64,000 nucleotides of DNA, taken from NCBI GenBank assembly GCA_019414045.1, contig DXMW01000001.1:1-64000 (forward strand). The letters are read 5' to 3'. Made by a program: the position numbers and the translations under genes. A model generated the notes under the pieces. The model saw only the letters and a program-made list of their open reading frames with translations. It ran no database searches and was not told the origin of the DNA. Positions 1 to 7,979 of this stretch are shown here, piece by piece. How positions within the stretch are numbered: position 1 is the stretch's first letter; every line of letters starts with the position of its first letter. The stretch comes from Collinsella sp. GTDB lineage: Bacteria > Actinomycetota > Coriobacteriia > Coriobacteriales > Coriobacteriaceae.

Positions 1-15
1 AACTGCGGGAATGGG

Positions 16-699
16 CTATTTGCTCAATGTGTTCGGCTGAGATCGGAAATCAACCTTAAATATATTAGCTGTAGCAAACTCAAATCCGCCGCCAACTATA
101 TGGCATGACGAAAGGAGCACTGCGCATACTGCAGCAAAGAACATCTTGGCCTTGCTGTCGTGGAATAAATAGAATGCAGCCACAAGCAGAATGCCATACA
201 CACCGCCATCTAGTTTAGTGTATTCAGCTGCCAGTGCTGTCAAAACAATCAGAGCAGTTTCTGCGATGTACCTCTTCCATTTTGAAAGGCTTTGTATCTT
301 TTCCAGAATTATCAAGAAGACCAAGCAAAGCAGGAGCTCACACATAACATTTTGTTGCCGAAGGTCAAATAGTTGCCCGGTTTGAACGAAATCGTATATG
401 GGCTCCGCAATGATTGCGAAGACAAGCATATTTCGCAGGTACCTCTTTATGTCATGAGTATGCAAAAATCCCTCAACTATCAAAAAGCAAAATAAGGGAA
501 ATGCAATTCTGCCAAGAACATGAAGCACATCCGAAGCCTCGCTTAGAATCGCCCACTGTTCGTCTGATATCTGATTGTACGATGCGTGAGTCATGATTCC
601 ATTGGTCAGGACGATCCTGCTTACATGATCGAGAACCATCGAAATGGCCGCTATTATCTTTAATGTGCTGCCGCTAATTCCGTATCTATCTGTTTTCAT
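16..699 (-). CDS. TraX family membrane protein
   Basis: The 227-residue product is almost entirely hydrophobic helices. It begins with the family-typical pattern of a short charged leader, a helix ending in DHVSR, and a later G-R-I-A-F-P-L-F-C-F-L-I-V-E-G-F segment (about residues 63-78). TraX proteins of F-like plasmids acetylate pilin, but chromosomal homologues in Gram-positives have no proven substrate and may be membrane acyltransferases. The gene is followed upstream on its strand by the tRNA-Lys-associated repeat. Base composition is clearly more AT-rich than the surrounding genes, which suggests acquisition by transfer. Family assignment is fairly sure; function is not. Confidence 0.8.
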   Translation of the reverse strand: MKTDRYGISGSTLKIIAAISMVLDHVSRIVLTNGIMTHASYNQISDEQWAILSEASDVLHVLGRIAFPLFCFLIVEGFLHTHDIKRYLRNMLVFAIIAEPIYDFVQTGQLFDLRQQNVMCELLLCLVFLIILEKIQSLSKWKRYIAETALIVLTALAAEYTKLDGGVYGILLVAAFYLFHDSKAKMFFAAVCAVLLSSCHIVGGGFEFATANIFKVDFRSQPNTLSK

Positions 700-717
700 T
701 TCGTTTTCCTTTCTTTG

Positions 718-840
718 GGTGGACCGTCAGAGGTTCGGCCTGCTCTGCAGACGGCCGCTGCGGCGCTTCGCGCCTTGCGCGCTGCGCTGGCAAACGCTCA
801 CGCGTTTACTCAGCTCCGCGCCCTTTCGGGTTCGAACCCA
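718..840. repeat. Hairpin cassette with tRNA-Lys remnants (cassette A)
   Basis: Positions 718-738 match the 3' end and T-arm of the adjacent tRNA-Lys (893-913) at about 18 of 21 bases. They are followed at 740-756 by a piece resembling its D-arm and acceptor strand, so this is an internally deleted tRNA copy. The block continues with GC-rich short palindromes, including AAACGC-TCAC-GCGTTT at 792-807. It ends at 829-840 with the T-arm palindrome GGGTTCGAACCC. No ORF is credible here. The same architecture recurs beside tRNA-Gly and tRNA-Ser. Confidence 0.6.
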
Positions 841-854
841 TGTCGCGGCAACAA

Positions 855-882
855 AAAAGCGGCCGGCATCCGCCAGTCGCTT
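855..882 (-). terminator. Rho-independent terminator of tRNA-Lys
   Basis: Read on the minus strand, an imperfect nine-pair GC-rich stem with a GGAT loop is followed by six T residues. It lies directly downstream of tRNA-Lys. Confidence 0.7.
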
Positions 883-892
883 TTCTATTCTA

Positions 893-968
893 TGGTGGGC
901 CGTCAGGGGTTCGAACCCTGGACCTTGGGATTAAAAGTCCCCTGCTCTGCCAGCTGAGCTAACGGCCC
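893..968 (-). tRNA. tRNA-Lys (anticodon TTT)
   Basis: This is a 76-nt cloverleaf on the minus strand. The acceptor GGGCCGT pairs with ACGGCCC, followed by discriminator A and an encoded CCA. The anticodon loop is CTTTTAA and the T-loop is TTCGAAC. It is a single-gene unit with its own promoter and terminator. Confidence 0.95.
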
Positions 969-977
969 GCGGGTGGC

Positions 978-1006
978 ATTGTACCACGGTCTGGGGCTAT
1001 TCCCAA
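978..1006 (-). promoter_or_regulatory. Sigma-70 type promoter of tRNA-Lys
   Basis: On the minus strand, TTGGGA (1001-1006) and TACAAT (978-983) are separated by 17 bases. The -10 lies about 10 bases upstream of the tRNA 5' end. The -35 overlaps the 3' end of the aminopeptidase gene. Confidence 0.7.
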
Positions 1007-2277
1007 CTCCATTGGCCGTTCTGGAAAATCACAACTTCACGTCCATCAGGCGTAATGCCCGTAATATCGATATCGTCCGTGCCGATCATAAAATCGACGT
1101 GCGTGCTCGAGACGTTAACGCCATGCTCCAGGAGCTCCTCCTTGGACATGTCATACCCACCCTCGATGCATTCGGGGAAACCGACACCCAGCGCGAGATG
1201 GCAGCTAGCGTTCTCATCATAGAGCGTGTCATAGAATAGAACGCCACTTTCACGGATCGGCGTGTTCTTGGAGATAAGCGCGACCTCACCCAGATGAGCG
1301 GCACCTTCATCGGTGTCAATAATGCTCGCAAGCGTCGCCTTACCCACGCGGGCATCGTAGTCCACTACGCGGCCCGCCTCGAACTTAATCCAAAAATCGT
1401 CAACCTTGTTACCGTGGTGAATGAGCGGCATAGCCGAATACACGATACCGTCGGCACGCATACGATCAGGCGAGGTGAAGACTTCCTCGGTGGGAATGTT
1501 GGGGAAGAAGGGGTGCCCATCGGGCGTCTTGCCCTTGCCGCCGGCCCACTCGTGACCTTTCGTCATGCCAATCGTCAGATCGGTTCCATTTGCCGAGGTG
1601 TAATGCAGGTAGTCGAAACGATTGTCGTTCAGGAAACGCAGGTTCTTTTCGAATGCGGCGTCATGGAGTTCCCAGTCGCTCTCCGGGTCCTGGCCATCGG
1701 CGCGAGCGGTATGCAGAATCGCATTCCACAGCTTATAGATTGCAACCTCATCGGCGTCTCCCGGGAACACCTCGCGCGCCCAGGCAACGACCGGCGCGCC
1801 GGCGATGCACCACGGGTTGATGTTGTAGTCCAGTCCGCGGCGGAAGACCTTGCACTGCGTGTTCCTTGCCTTAGAAGCTGCAGCAGGCTTAGCGGGATCG
1901 ATGCCCTTAAGAGCGGCAGGGTCCGCACCCTCGATAAAGATAAAGCAGGCACCATCCTGGGCCAGTGAATCAAGCTGCAGGCGCTTCCACTCGGGCGTCT
2001 GCTCAAAATAGCTTTTCTCGACATGCTCGTACGTGAGCCTCGTCACGGCGTCATCGGCCCAAATAACCGTCACGTGACCGGCACCGGAGGCATAGGCCTC
2101 CGCGACCACCACGCGCGCAAACGGCGCGCACTCGACCGGAGACTGAACGACAACCTCCTGACCGGGCTTGACGTTTACGCCCTTGCGGACAACCAGGCGC
2201 GCATAGTTTTTAATCTTGGGCTCTAGGGCCTTCATGCCCTCCAGAGCCTCTTCGACCGTCAGGGCAGCTCGAATCAT
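997..2277 (-). CDS. M29 family aminopeptidase (AmpS/PepS-like)
   Basis: This is a dinuclear metal-dependent exopeptidase that removes N-terminal residues from peptides in the cytoplasm. The characteristic motif NIPTEEVFTSP is present near residue 260. It is followed by the later acidic and histidine ligands in IRESG, SCHLALG and THVDFMIG, so all expected metal-binding elements of family M29 are intact. The chosen ATG at 2277 has a GGAG six bases upstream, whereas the ATG at 2289 has no ribosome binding site. The length of about 426 residues is normal for the family (about 410). It is probably monocistronic. Confidence 0.92.
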   Translation of the reverse strand: MIRAALTVEEALEGMKALEPKIKNYARLVVRKGVNVKPGQEVVVQSPVECAPFARVVVAEAYASGAGHVTVIWADDAVTRLTYEHVEKSYFEQTPEWKRLQLDSLAQDGACFIFIEGADPAALKGIDPAKPAAASKARNTQCKVFRRGLDYNINPWCIAGAPVVAWAREVFPGDADEVAIYKLWNAILHTARADGQDPESDWELHDAAFEKNLRFLNDNRFDYLHYTSANGTDLTIGMTKGHEWAGGKGKTPDGHPFFPNIPTEEVFTSPDRMRADGIVYSAMPLIHHGNKVDDFWIKFEAGRVVDYDARVGKATLASIIDTDEGAAHLGEVALISKNTPIRESGVLFYDTLYDENASCHLALGVGFPECIEGGYDMSKEELLEHGVNVSSTHVDFMIGTDDIDITGITPDGREVVIFQNGQWSWE

Positions 2278-2305
2278 GTGCCACTCCATCTATCTATAGA
2301 ACAGT

Positions 2306-2336
2306 AAAAAGGCGCGCCGCAAAAACGACGCGCCTT
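2306..2336 (-). terminator. Terminator after the small membrane protein gene
   Basis: On the minus strand AAGGCGCG pairs with CGCGCCTT around a T-rich loop, and a T-run follows. It closes the purC-membrane protein unit. Confidence 0.7.
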
Positions 2337-2366
2337 ATATCTTAGCGATAAGTATGCATGCAAACG

Positions 2367-2942
2367 CTACTTCTTCTTGGAGTCCTTCTTGTCCTCCTCG
2401 GCAGCCGAGCGCTCGATAAGGGCGTTGAGCTTGTTCTCGGACATGCCCTCGGCCTGCGTGCGGTACATGTTGCGCAGGGGACGAATACGAACGAAGTCGT
2501 AGATGAAGTCACCCAAAATGACGACGTAGGACAAAACAATGCCGACCATCTGGACAGGGCTGGACACCATGCCAGCGGGAGCGAAGTACAGCGAAGCCCA
2601 AATGGCCACGACGAGCACCATGCCGATAGTGAGCACGGCCCACCAGATGCGGCGGCGCTTGGTGTAGTCCTCATCCTGCTTGAGAAGGATATTCGACACC
2701 GTGTAGATGCGGTCCTCCTTGGCGCGCTGCTTAGCCTTGCGGGCGCGCTTCTCCTCTTTAGAGAGGCCCTCGAGATTCTCGCCCTTCTCGAGCTCTTTGC
2801 GGCGTGCCTTAGACGAAGCCGGCACGACGCGGACAGAGCTCGCTGCCTGACGGGCGGGCTTGGCGGATGCAGCGGACTTGCGCGCAACCCCGGTAACCTC
2901 GTGGGATTGCGTGCGCTTGTTCGTGGCGCTACGGGTACTCAC
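2367..2942 (-). CDS. Conserved hypothetical membrane protein with a basic N-terminus
   Basis: The 191-residue protein has a highly basic, Ala/Ser/Lys-rich first 85 residues, which are probably disordered and cytoplasmic. Two transmembrane helices follow (about residues 101-120 and 130-150) and then a charged tail ending in KKDSKKK. It starts with GTG at 2942, immediately next to the purC stop codon at 2943-2945, so the two are translationally coupled. No catalytic motif is visible and I do not recognise a family beyond lineage-specific hypothetical. The purC link may be positional only. Confidence 0.75.
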   Translation of the reverse strand: MSTRSATNKRTQSHEVTGVARKSAASAKPARQAASSVRVVPASSKARRKELEKGENLEGLSKEEKRARKAKQRAKEDRIYTVSNILLKQDEDYTKRRRIWWAVLTIGMVLVVAIWASLYFAPAGMVSSPVQMVGIVLSYVVILGDFIYDFVRIRPLRNMYRTQAEGMSENKLNALIERSAAEEDKKDSKKK

Positions 2943-3830
2943 TTATGCGTTCTCCTTCATGCTTGTGAACTGGGAGCCCGTGATGATCTGGAAGGCCTCG
3001 CGATAGCGCTCGGACGTGCCATCGATGACCTCGGCGGGCAGGTGTGGGGTCTCCCCCGTCATATCCCAGTTGGCCTTGAGCCAATTGCGGACGAATTGCT
3101 TGTCGTAGCTAGGCTGGATCTTGCCCTCCTCGTAGCTGGCGGCGGGCCAGAAACGGCTGGAGTCGGGCGTGAGGCACTCGTCGATCAGCGTGACCTTGCC
3201 ATCGATAACACCAAACTCAAACTTGGTGTCGGCAATGATGATGCCACGGGTCGCTGCATACTCGGCAGCAGCCTTGTAGATCTTGAGAGACAGATCGCGA
3301 ATCTGCGTGGCGATGTCCTCGCCAACGATCTCGCAGCAACGCTCAAACGAGATATTCTCGTCGTGATCACCGATCTCGGCCTTCGTGGACGGCGTGAACA
3401 GCGGCTCGGGAAGCTTGGAGGCCTCGGTCAGACCCTCGGGCAGCTGGATGCCGCAGACGGTGCCGTTCTCGTCATAGGTCTTCTTGCCCGAACCGGTCAG
3501 ATAGCCGCGGACGATGCACTCGATAGGAATCGTCTGGGCCTTCTTGACCAGCATGGCGCGGCCTGCGAGGTAGTCACGATACTCGGCAAACTCCTCGGGG
3601 AAATCCGCCGGATCGATGGAGACGAGGTGGTTGGGGACGATATCGGCAAACTTGTCGAACCAGAATGCCGAGATGCGGTTGAGCACCTCTCCCTTAAACG
3701 GAATCTCGTCGGGGAGAATAAAGTCGAACGCAGAAATGCGATCGGTGGCGACCATCAGCAGGTTTTCGCCGGCATCGTAGATATCACGAACCTTGCCACG
3801 GGAATCCGGACGACGCTCCATCGTTGTCAC
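2943..3830 (-). CDS. purC: Phosphoribosylaminoimidazole-succinocarboxamide synthase
   Basis: The enzyme joins aspartate to CAIR with ATP, a late step of de novo purine synthesis. The N-terminal GKVRDIYD loop, ATDRISAFD, the central signature IECIVRGYLTGSG and the C-terminal LIDECLTPDSSRFW motif are all present. The length of about 295 residues is typical of the longer bacterial form. The GTG at 3830 is preferred because AAGGAG lies eight bases upstream; the GTG at 3839 sits too close to it. purB, purA and purD occur elsewhere in the window, so purine genes here are dispersed rather than clustered. Confidence 0.95.
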   Translation of the reverse strand: MTTMERRPDSRGKVRDIYDAGENLLMVATDRISAFDFILPDEIPFKGEVLNRISAFWFDKFADIVPNHLVSIDPADFPEEFAEYRDYLAGRAMLVKKAQTIPIECIVRGYLTGSGKKTYDENGTVCGIQLPEGLTEASKLPEPLFTPSTKAEIGDHDENISFERCCEIVGEDIATQIRDLSLKIYKAAAEYAATRGIIIADTKFEFGVIDGKVTLIDECLTPDSSRFWPAASYEEGKIQPSYDKQFVRNWLKANWDMTGETPHLPAEVIDGTSERYREAFQIITGSQFTSMKENA

Positions 3831-3861
3831 GTGAGTCACTCCTTACCTAAATACGACAGAA

Positions 3862-3881
3862 ATGCGGGTTCTTTCCCGCAT
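3862..3881 (-). terminator. Possible terminator of the two-component operon
   Basis: ATGCGGG and CCCGCAT form a perfect seven-pair stem with a six-base loop just beyond the kinase stop. The following T-run is weak, so this is only a candidate. Confidence 0.4.
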
Positions 3882-3939
3882 GTTTTCGCAAACTCGGAGC
3901 GGCAGGAACGCGGCCCCTCCTTCAACGAATAGCGAAAAG

Positions 3940-5505
3940 CTAGTGCTCCATTGTAGTAGATGCCGCGTCCGCCGTGTGCTCGCGAGGCAGATGAATCGTA
4001 AAAGTCGTACCCTTTCCAAGCTCCGACTCCACGGATATGTAGCCATGGTGACGCTCGACGATTTGCTTGGTCACGGCGAGGCCAACGCCCAGGCCGCCGG
4101 CTTCGCGGGCGCGGCTGGCATCTGCGCGCCAAAATCGCCCGAAGATGCGCGACAGGTCGTCCTTGGCAATACCGATACCGGTATCCGAAACGGCAATACT
4201 GACATGCTTGCGGTCACTGAGCACCGACACCACGACCCAACCGCCCTCGGGGGTGTAGCGCATGGCGTTGCTCATGAGGTTGATGACGCACTGCGTGATC
4301 ATGTCGGGATCGGCCTCGACGACATCGTCGTGACCTTGGGTCTCGTCAGCAAAGCGCAAGCGCAGATCGCGGTCAACAAATAGGCGCTCCTGAGCGTTGA
4401 CGATAGACCGCACAAAGGGAACCATGTCCACCGGTTCGAGATTGAGCGGCGCCGTGCTGTTTTCCATACGCGATAGGTCGAGCATCTGCTGCACCAAACG
4501 AGCCAGGCGGCGCGTCTCGGAAGCGACCGTCTCCAGATGCTCATCGTCGGTGGGATACACGCCGTCCTGCATGGCCTCGACCGTTGCAAGCATGGCCATG
4601 AGCGGCGTGCGAAGCTCGTGTGCGACATCCGAGGTCAGGCGCTTTTCGTGCTTCATATCTTTCTCGAGCGAGGTGGCCATCTCGTCAAAGGTCTCACCCA
4701 ACTGATCGATTTCATCGTCGCCGCGCAAACCGGTACGAGCGGACAAATCGCCGTCGCGAATTTGCTTGGCTGTGCTGGTTATACGATGAATCGGTCTGGT
4801 AAGCATGCGCGACACGAACGATCCGATAACAACTGAGATGCAGACCGCAACAACCGCGGCAAGGGCCATGGCGTTAAAAGTCTTTTCCCTAAACGCAGAA
4901 TCCGCCTTGGTGAGCAGGGCATCGGAGCCGATAGCCCATAGCTTCACCTGTCCGACATGCTCGCCAGAAGACGTTATGATTTCGACGTTGGCAACGCTAT
5001 CGGAGTCGGTGGGCGCCGACGAGACCGGGCTATGCGAGGCCTTTTTACCGCTCGAGCTGCTCGACGCCGATTCGCTCTCGCGCACATCGGCGGTCGCACT
5101 TGCCGAAGGCCATGAGTCGTCATAGACGACAACGCCCTTTTTGTTGACAACCTGCATACTCAGGTCGTCGGACACCAAGCTCGATGTCGCGACCGTGCGT
5201 AGCTCGCCCGCAGTCCAGTTGCCGTTTTCCTCGTACGACGTCGCAAGCTTTTCGGCGGCAGAATTGGCAATCTCGACGATATTGGAGCGCGTGTAATCCG
5301 AAAAGACGGTACCCCACACAACGGAGACAACGCCCACCAGCACCAATACCGTCATGAGCGACGTCAGGGCAAAAGCCAAGGCCATGCGCGAGGGATAGCT
5401 CATCGCTGGCCGTGAATCGGAACGAGGCGTGTTCCAACTTGCCTTGGAACCCGCCTCGTTCTCCTGCTTATGCTTTTGCCCAATTTCAAAGCGCGCAGGT
5501 GTCAT
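3940..5505 (-). CDS. Membrane sensor histidine kinase (HAMP-HisKA-HATPase)
   Basis: Domains in order are a cytoplasmic leader (1-40), a membrane helix (41-68) and an extracytoplasmic sensor of about 140 residues containing a Ser-rich stretch (142-172). A second helix follows (212-232), then a HAMP domain (233-285) and a HisKA domain with phospho-acceptor His296 in DVAHELRTPL. The HATPase domain carries the N, G1 and G2 boxes (NLMSNAMRY, DTGIGI, GVGLAV). It autophosphorylates and passes phosphate to the response regulator encoded 11 bases upstream. The signal sensed is unknown. The ATG at 5505 lies behind an AGGG-type ribosome binding site. Confidence 0.92.
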   Translation of the reverse strand: MTPARFEIGQKHKQENEAGSKASWNTPRSDSRPAMSYPSRMALAFALTSLMTVLVLVGVVSVVWGTVFSDYTRSNIVEIANSAAEKLATSYEENGNWTAGELRTVATSSLVSDDLSMQVVNKKGVVVYDDSWPSASATADVRESESASSSSSGKKASHSPVSSAPTDSDSVANVEIITSSGEHVGQVKLWAIGSDALLTKADSAFREKTFNAMALAAVVAVCISVVIGSFVSRMLTRPIHRITSTAKQIRDGDLSARTGLRGDDEIDQLGETFDEMATSLEKDMKHEKRLTSDVAHELRTPLMAMLATVEAMQDGVYPTDDEHLETVASETRRLARLVQQMLDLSRMENSTAPLNLEPVDMVPFVRSIVNAQERLFVDRDLRLRFADETQGHDDVVEADPDMITQCVINLMSNAMRYTPEGGWVVVSVLSDRKHVSIAVSDTGIGIAKDDLSRIFGRFWRADASRAREAGGLGVGLAVTKQIVERHHGYISVESELGKGTTFTIHLPREHTADAASTTMEH

Positions 5506-5516
5506 ATGTGATTTCC

Positions 5517-6239
5517 CTATTTCTCGTCCGACTTATCGGTCTTGGCCGGAGCCTCGAAGCGATAACCGACGCCGTGAACGGTGTAGAGCCACTTAGGCTT
5601 CTTGGGGTCGTCGCCCAGCTTGGCGCGAAGGTTCTTGACGTGACTGTCGATGGTGCGCTCGTAGCCCTCAAAGTCATAGCCGAGCACCTTCTCGACCAGC
5701 TCCATACGGTTATAGACGCGACCGGGATGACGAGCAAGCGTGGTGAGCAGCTTAAACTCGGAAGCAGTCAGGTCTACTTCCTTGTCCTCGACCAAGATCT
5801 TGTGGCCCGAGATATCGATGACCAGATCGCCAAAGTCGAGCACCTCAACGGCGGGCTCGTCTGCCTGGTGAGCACGACGGAACAGGGCGCGGACGCGGGC
5901 GACGAGCTCACGCGGCGAGAACGGCTTAATCAGGTAGTCGTCGGCACCAAGCTCAAGGCCGATGATGCGATCCTCGATCTCGCCCTTGGCCGTCAGCATA
6001 ATGATGGGGACATCCGAGGTGTCGCGAATGGTGCGGCAAACGCGCTCGCCGGGAATCTTGGGGAGCATAAGGTCGAGCACAACCAGGTCGAACTGGTGCT
6101 TCTCGAACTCCTCAATCGCAGACTGGCCGTCGCCGACGCCAACAACCCAGTAGCCCTCGCGCTCGAGATAGGCAGCGACAGCGTCACGGATTGCCTTCTC
6201 GTCCTCGACCAGCAGAATCTTTTTTGCATCTGAAGCCAT
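5517..6239 (-). CDS. OmpR/PhoB family response regulator
   Basis: The receiver domain occupies residues 7-118 with phospho-acceptor Asp56 in VVLDLMLP and the conserved Lys in LIKPFSPREL. The C-terminal winged-helix DNA-binding domain carries the expected ELVEKVLGYDFEGYERTIDSHVKNLR recognition region in pieces. The ATG at 6239 is chosen because a GGGGG-containing ribosome binding site precedes it; an upstream TTG at 6260 is implausible. It is the first gene of the operon with the kinase. Target genes are not evident from the sequence. Confidence 0.93.
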   Translation of the reverse strand: MASDAKKILLVEDEKAIRDAVAAYLEREGYWVVGVGDGQSAIEEFEKHQFDLVVLDLMLPKIPGERVCRTIRDTSDVPIIMLTAKGEIEDRIIGLELGADDYLIKPFSPRELVARVRALFRRAHQADEPAVEVLDFGDLVIDISGHKILVEDKEVDLTASEFKLLTTLARHPGRVYNRMELVEKVLGYDFEGYERTIDSHVKNLRAKLGDDPKKPKWLYTVHGVGYRFEAPAKTDKSDEK

Positions 6240-6391
6240 AACACGGCCCCCCTGTCTCAATTAGCTAAGAACAAGCCCATTTTAACGCACCTATGCCCAC
6301 CGAGCACCGCTACAGTGCGGCGGCTCGGCGGGCGGCACTCACAATTACAACGCGTTTATTCCCCCGTTGGCGCCCTTTTAACCCCTCGGCG

Positions 6392-7603
6392 CTAAAGAGA
6401 GAACAGGCGGGCGGTAACCGTCTCGGGAATTCCTTGGCTATTACGCACCGTGGCATAGGTTAAAAACGTATTCGATTTACCCGCCGTAGCTGGATAATCG
6501 CCATATTCGAGAGCGCGGTCGGGCGACAGCAGCGAACCATAGGTTTTGGCGGAGGTATCGATCAGAAAATGCGATGCCTGAACCTTAACCAGATATTTGC
6601 CTTTTCTGCCGGCAGCACACGCAAGCGGCTCGCGCGACAGGAATAGGAACGTCCCATTCTCGTTACCGATATAGGTGCCCATGTTGCCTAGGCTCCCCAC
6701 GCCGCTATAGGTGGCCTCGATGGAGAACACAAACGTGTCGCCCATATATACGGCCTCGAAGGGAGACACCGATGAGGGAAGGACCAGCTGAGCCCTCTTG
6801 GTATTGTTGCCGTCCGTCAGGTCGATCGCCGTCATGCCGTAGTAGACGCCCTCGTCGTTGCGCACACGCGGGGAAATGGTCAAGATGCCGTCACTCACAC
6901 GCGGGGCGGATGCAAAGCGGCCCGTTGACTTCCAAATGGCCTCGGCCTTTGCCTCGTCGAGCGAGCGGCGGTAGCAATACGAGTCGTGACTCGTCTTATT
7001 GCCGCCTACAGCAGGCATCTTGTACCAAATGACGGACGATTCGAACGCCGTAAACAGCGGCGGGTCGTAGTCCTTGCCGCCTCGGTCGAGCTCGACCACA
7101 TCGCCGACAAGCGACGTACCTGCCGTATTTTGCGCATAGAGCTTCCACGATGCGTTCGCAAAGTTCATCTCGATCCAAGCAAATACGCCATCGCCGGCGC
7201 GGACATCGTAAAACGAATACCCCGCACCTTCGACGGGGTCCTCGATGAGTGTCGTGACCGAACCGTCGCCCAGATTGAGCACACCGAGCGTGTTGGCATG
7301 CCGCGCCGATGCGGGTGCCATCATCGCCGCGGCGTAATCGCCGTCGCAGTAGTACAGCAGCGTACCCAGAGGCAATGTCCATGAAGCTGCAGGCTCGAGG
7401 TCGATTTCGACAGCCTCGTACTCATCCGTAATCGAGACAATCTTTGAATCGTCCTTGATAACCTGCGGCTCGCCGGCGGCATCATCACTCGTGCCCGTTT
7501 TTTTCGAGCAACCGGCCAGTACGGCAGCAGTACCGGTAGCGGCGCCACCCAGCACAAAACCTCGACGCGTTATTCCATTCTTAAAGCGGTCGGCGATACC
7601 CAT
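6392..7603 (-). CDS. Tat-exported lipoprotein of unknown function
   Basis: The N-terminus has a twin-arginine signal (TRRGFVLGG, residues 12-20) followed by a lipobox with Cys32 in LAGC. The protein should therefore be exported folded and then lipid-anchored on the outer face. The remaining 370 residues show alternating hydrophobic strands and Gly/Asp turns with repeated W/Y-x-D segments. This is compatible with a beta-propeller, but I cannot assign a family. The start overlaps the stop of the TSCPD gene by one base (TAATG), which indicates translational coupling. Its substrate and partners are unknown. Confidence 0.8.
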   Translation of the reverse strand: MGIADRFKNGITRRGFVLGGAATGTAAVLAGCSKKTGTSDDAAGEPQVIKDDSKIVSITDEYEAVEIDLEPAASWTLPLGTLLYYCDGDYAAAMMAPASARHANTLGVLNLGDGSVTTLIEDPVEGAGYSFYDVRAGDGVFAWIEMNFANASWKLYAQNTAGTSLVGDVVELDRGGKDYDPPLFTAFESSVIWYKMPAVGGNKTSHDSYCYRRSLDEAKAEAIWKSTGRFASAPRVSDGILTISPRVRNDEGVYYGMTAIDLTDGNNTKRAQLVLPSSVSPFEAVYMGDTFVFSIEATYSGVGSLGNMGTYIGNENGTFLFLSREPLACAAGRKGKYLVKVQASHFLIDTSAKTYGSLLSPDRALEYGDYPATAGKSNTFLTYATVRNSQGIPETVTARLFSL

Positions 7604-7866
7604 TAGGCGATCTCGGCGCGAGCGGCCTCGATAGCGCGCGTAAGCTGATCGGCGCAGGAGGTCTTTTTCATACCGCAGGTATTACCGGCGAGAACCTCGA
7701 TTACGCGATCGGCAGGAGCACCCTCGACCAGCTTGGAGATAGCCTTGAGATTGCCGTCGCAGCCGCCGGTAAACTCGACGCCCAGCACTTTGCTGCCGTC
7801 ATCGGAAAGATTGAGGTGGATATTGCGAGAGCATACACCCTGAGGCTTGTAGTCAAAACTAATCAT
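7603..7866 (-). CDS. TSCPD domain protein (TIGR03905-like)
   Basis: The 87-residue protein has the compact TSCPD fold signature. A cysteine occurs in GVCSRNI, then TGGCDGNLKAIS, and the terminal pair in GNTCGMKKTSCADQL. The same domain appears at the end of class II ribonucleotide reductases, where its cysteines may bind metal or regenerate thiols, but stand-alone copies have no assigned role. It precedes and is coupled to the Tat lipoprotein gene. A good AGGGG ribosome binding site lies upstream of the ATG. Confidence 0.85.
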   Translation of the reverse strand: MISFDYKPQGVCSRNIHLNLSDDGSKVLGVEFTGGCDGNLKAISKLVEGAPADRVIEVLAGNTCGMKKTSCADQLTRAIEAARAEIA

Positions 7867-7979
7867 TGAGATCCCCTCTCAGAAAGAAATTTCAGACGTC
7901 TATTATCCCCGCCTGGGCCGACTTATTATCGTAAGCACCGATTCAACATCCTACGATGCATAGATTAGTGGGGGCAAGA

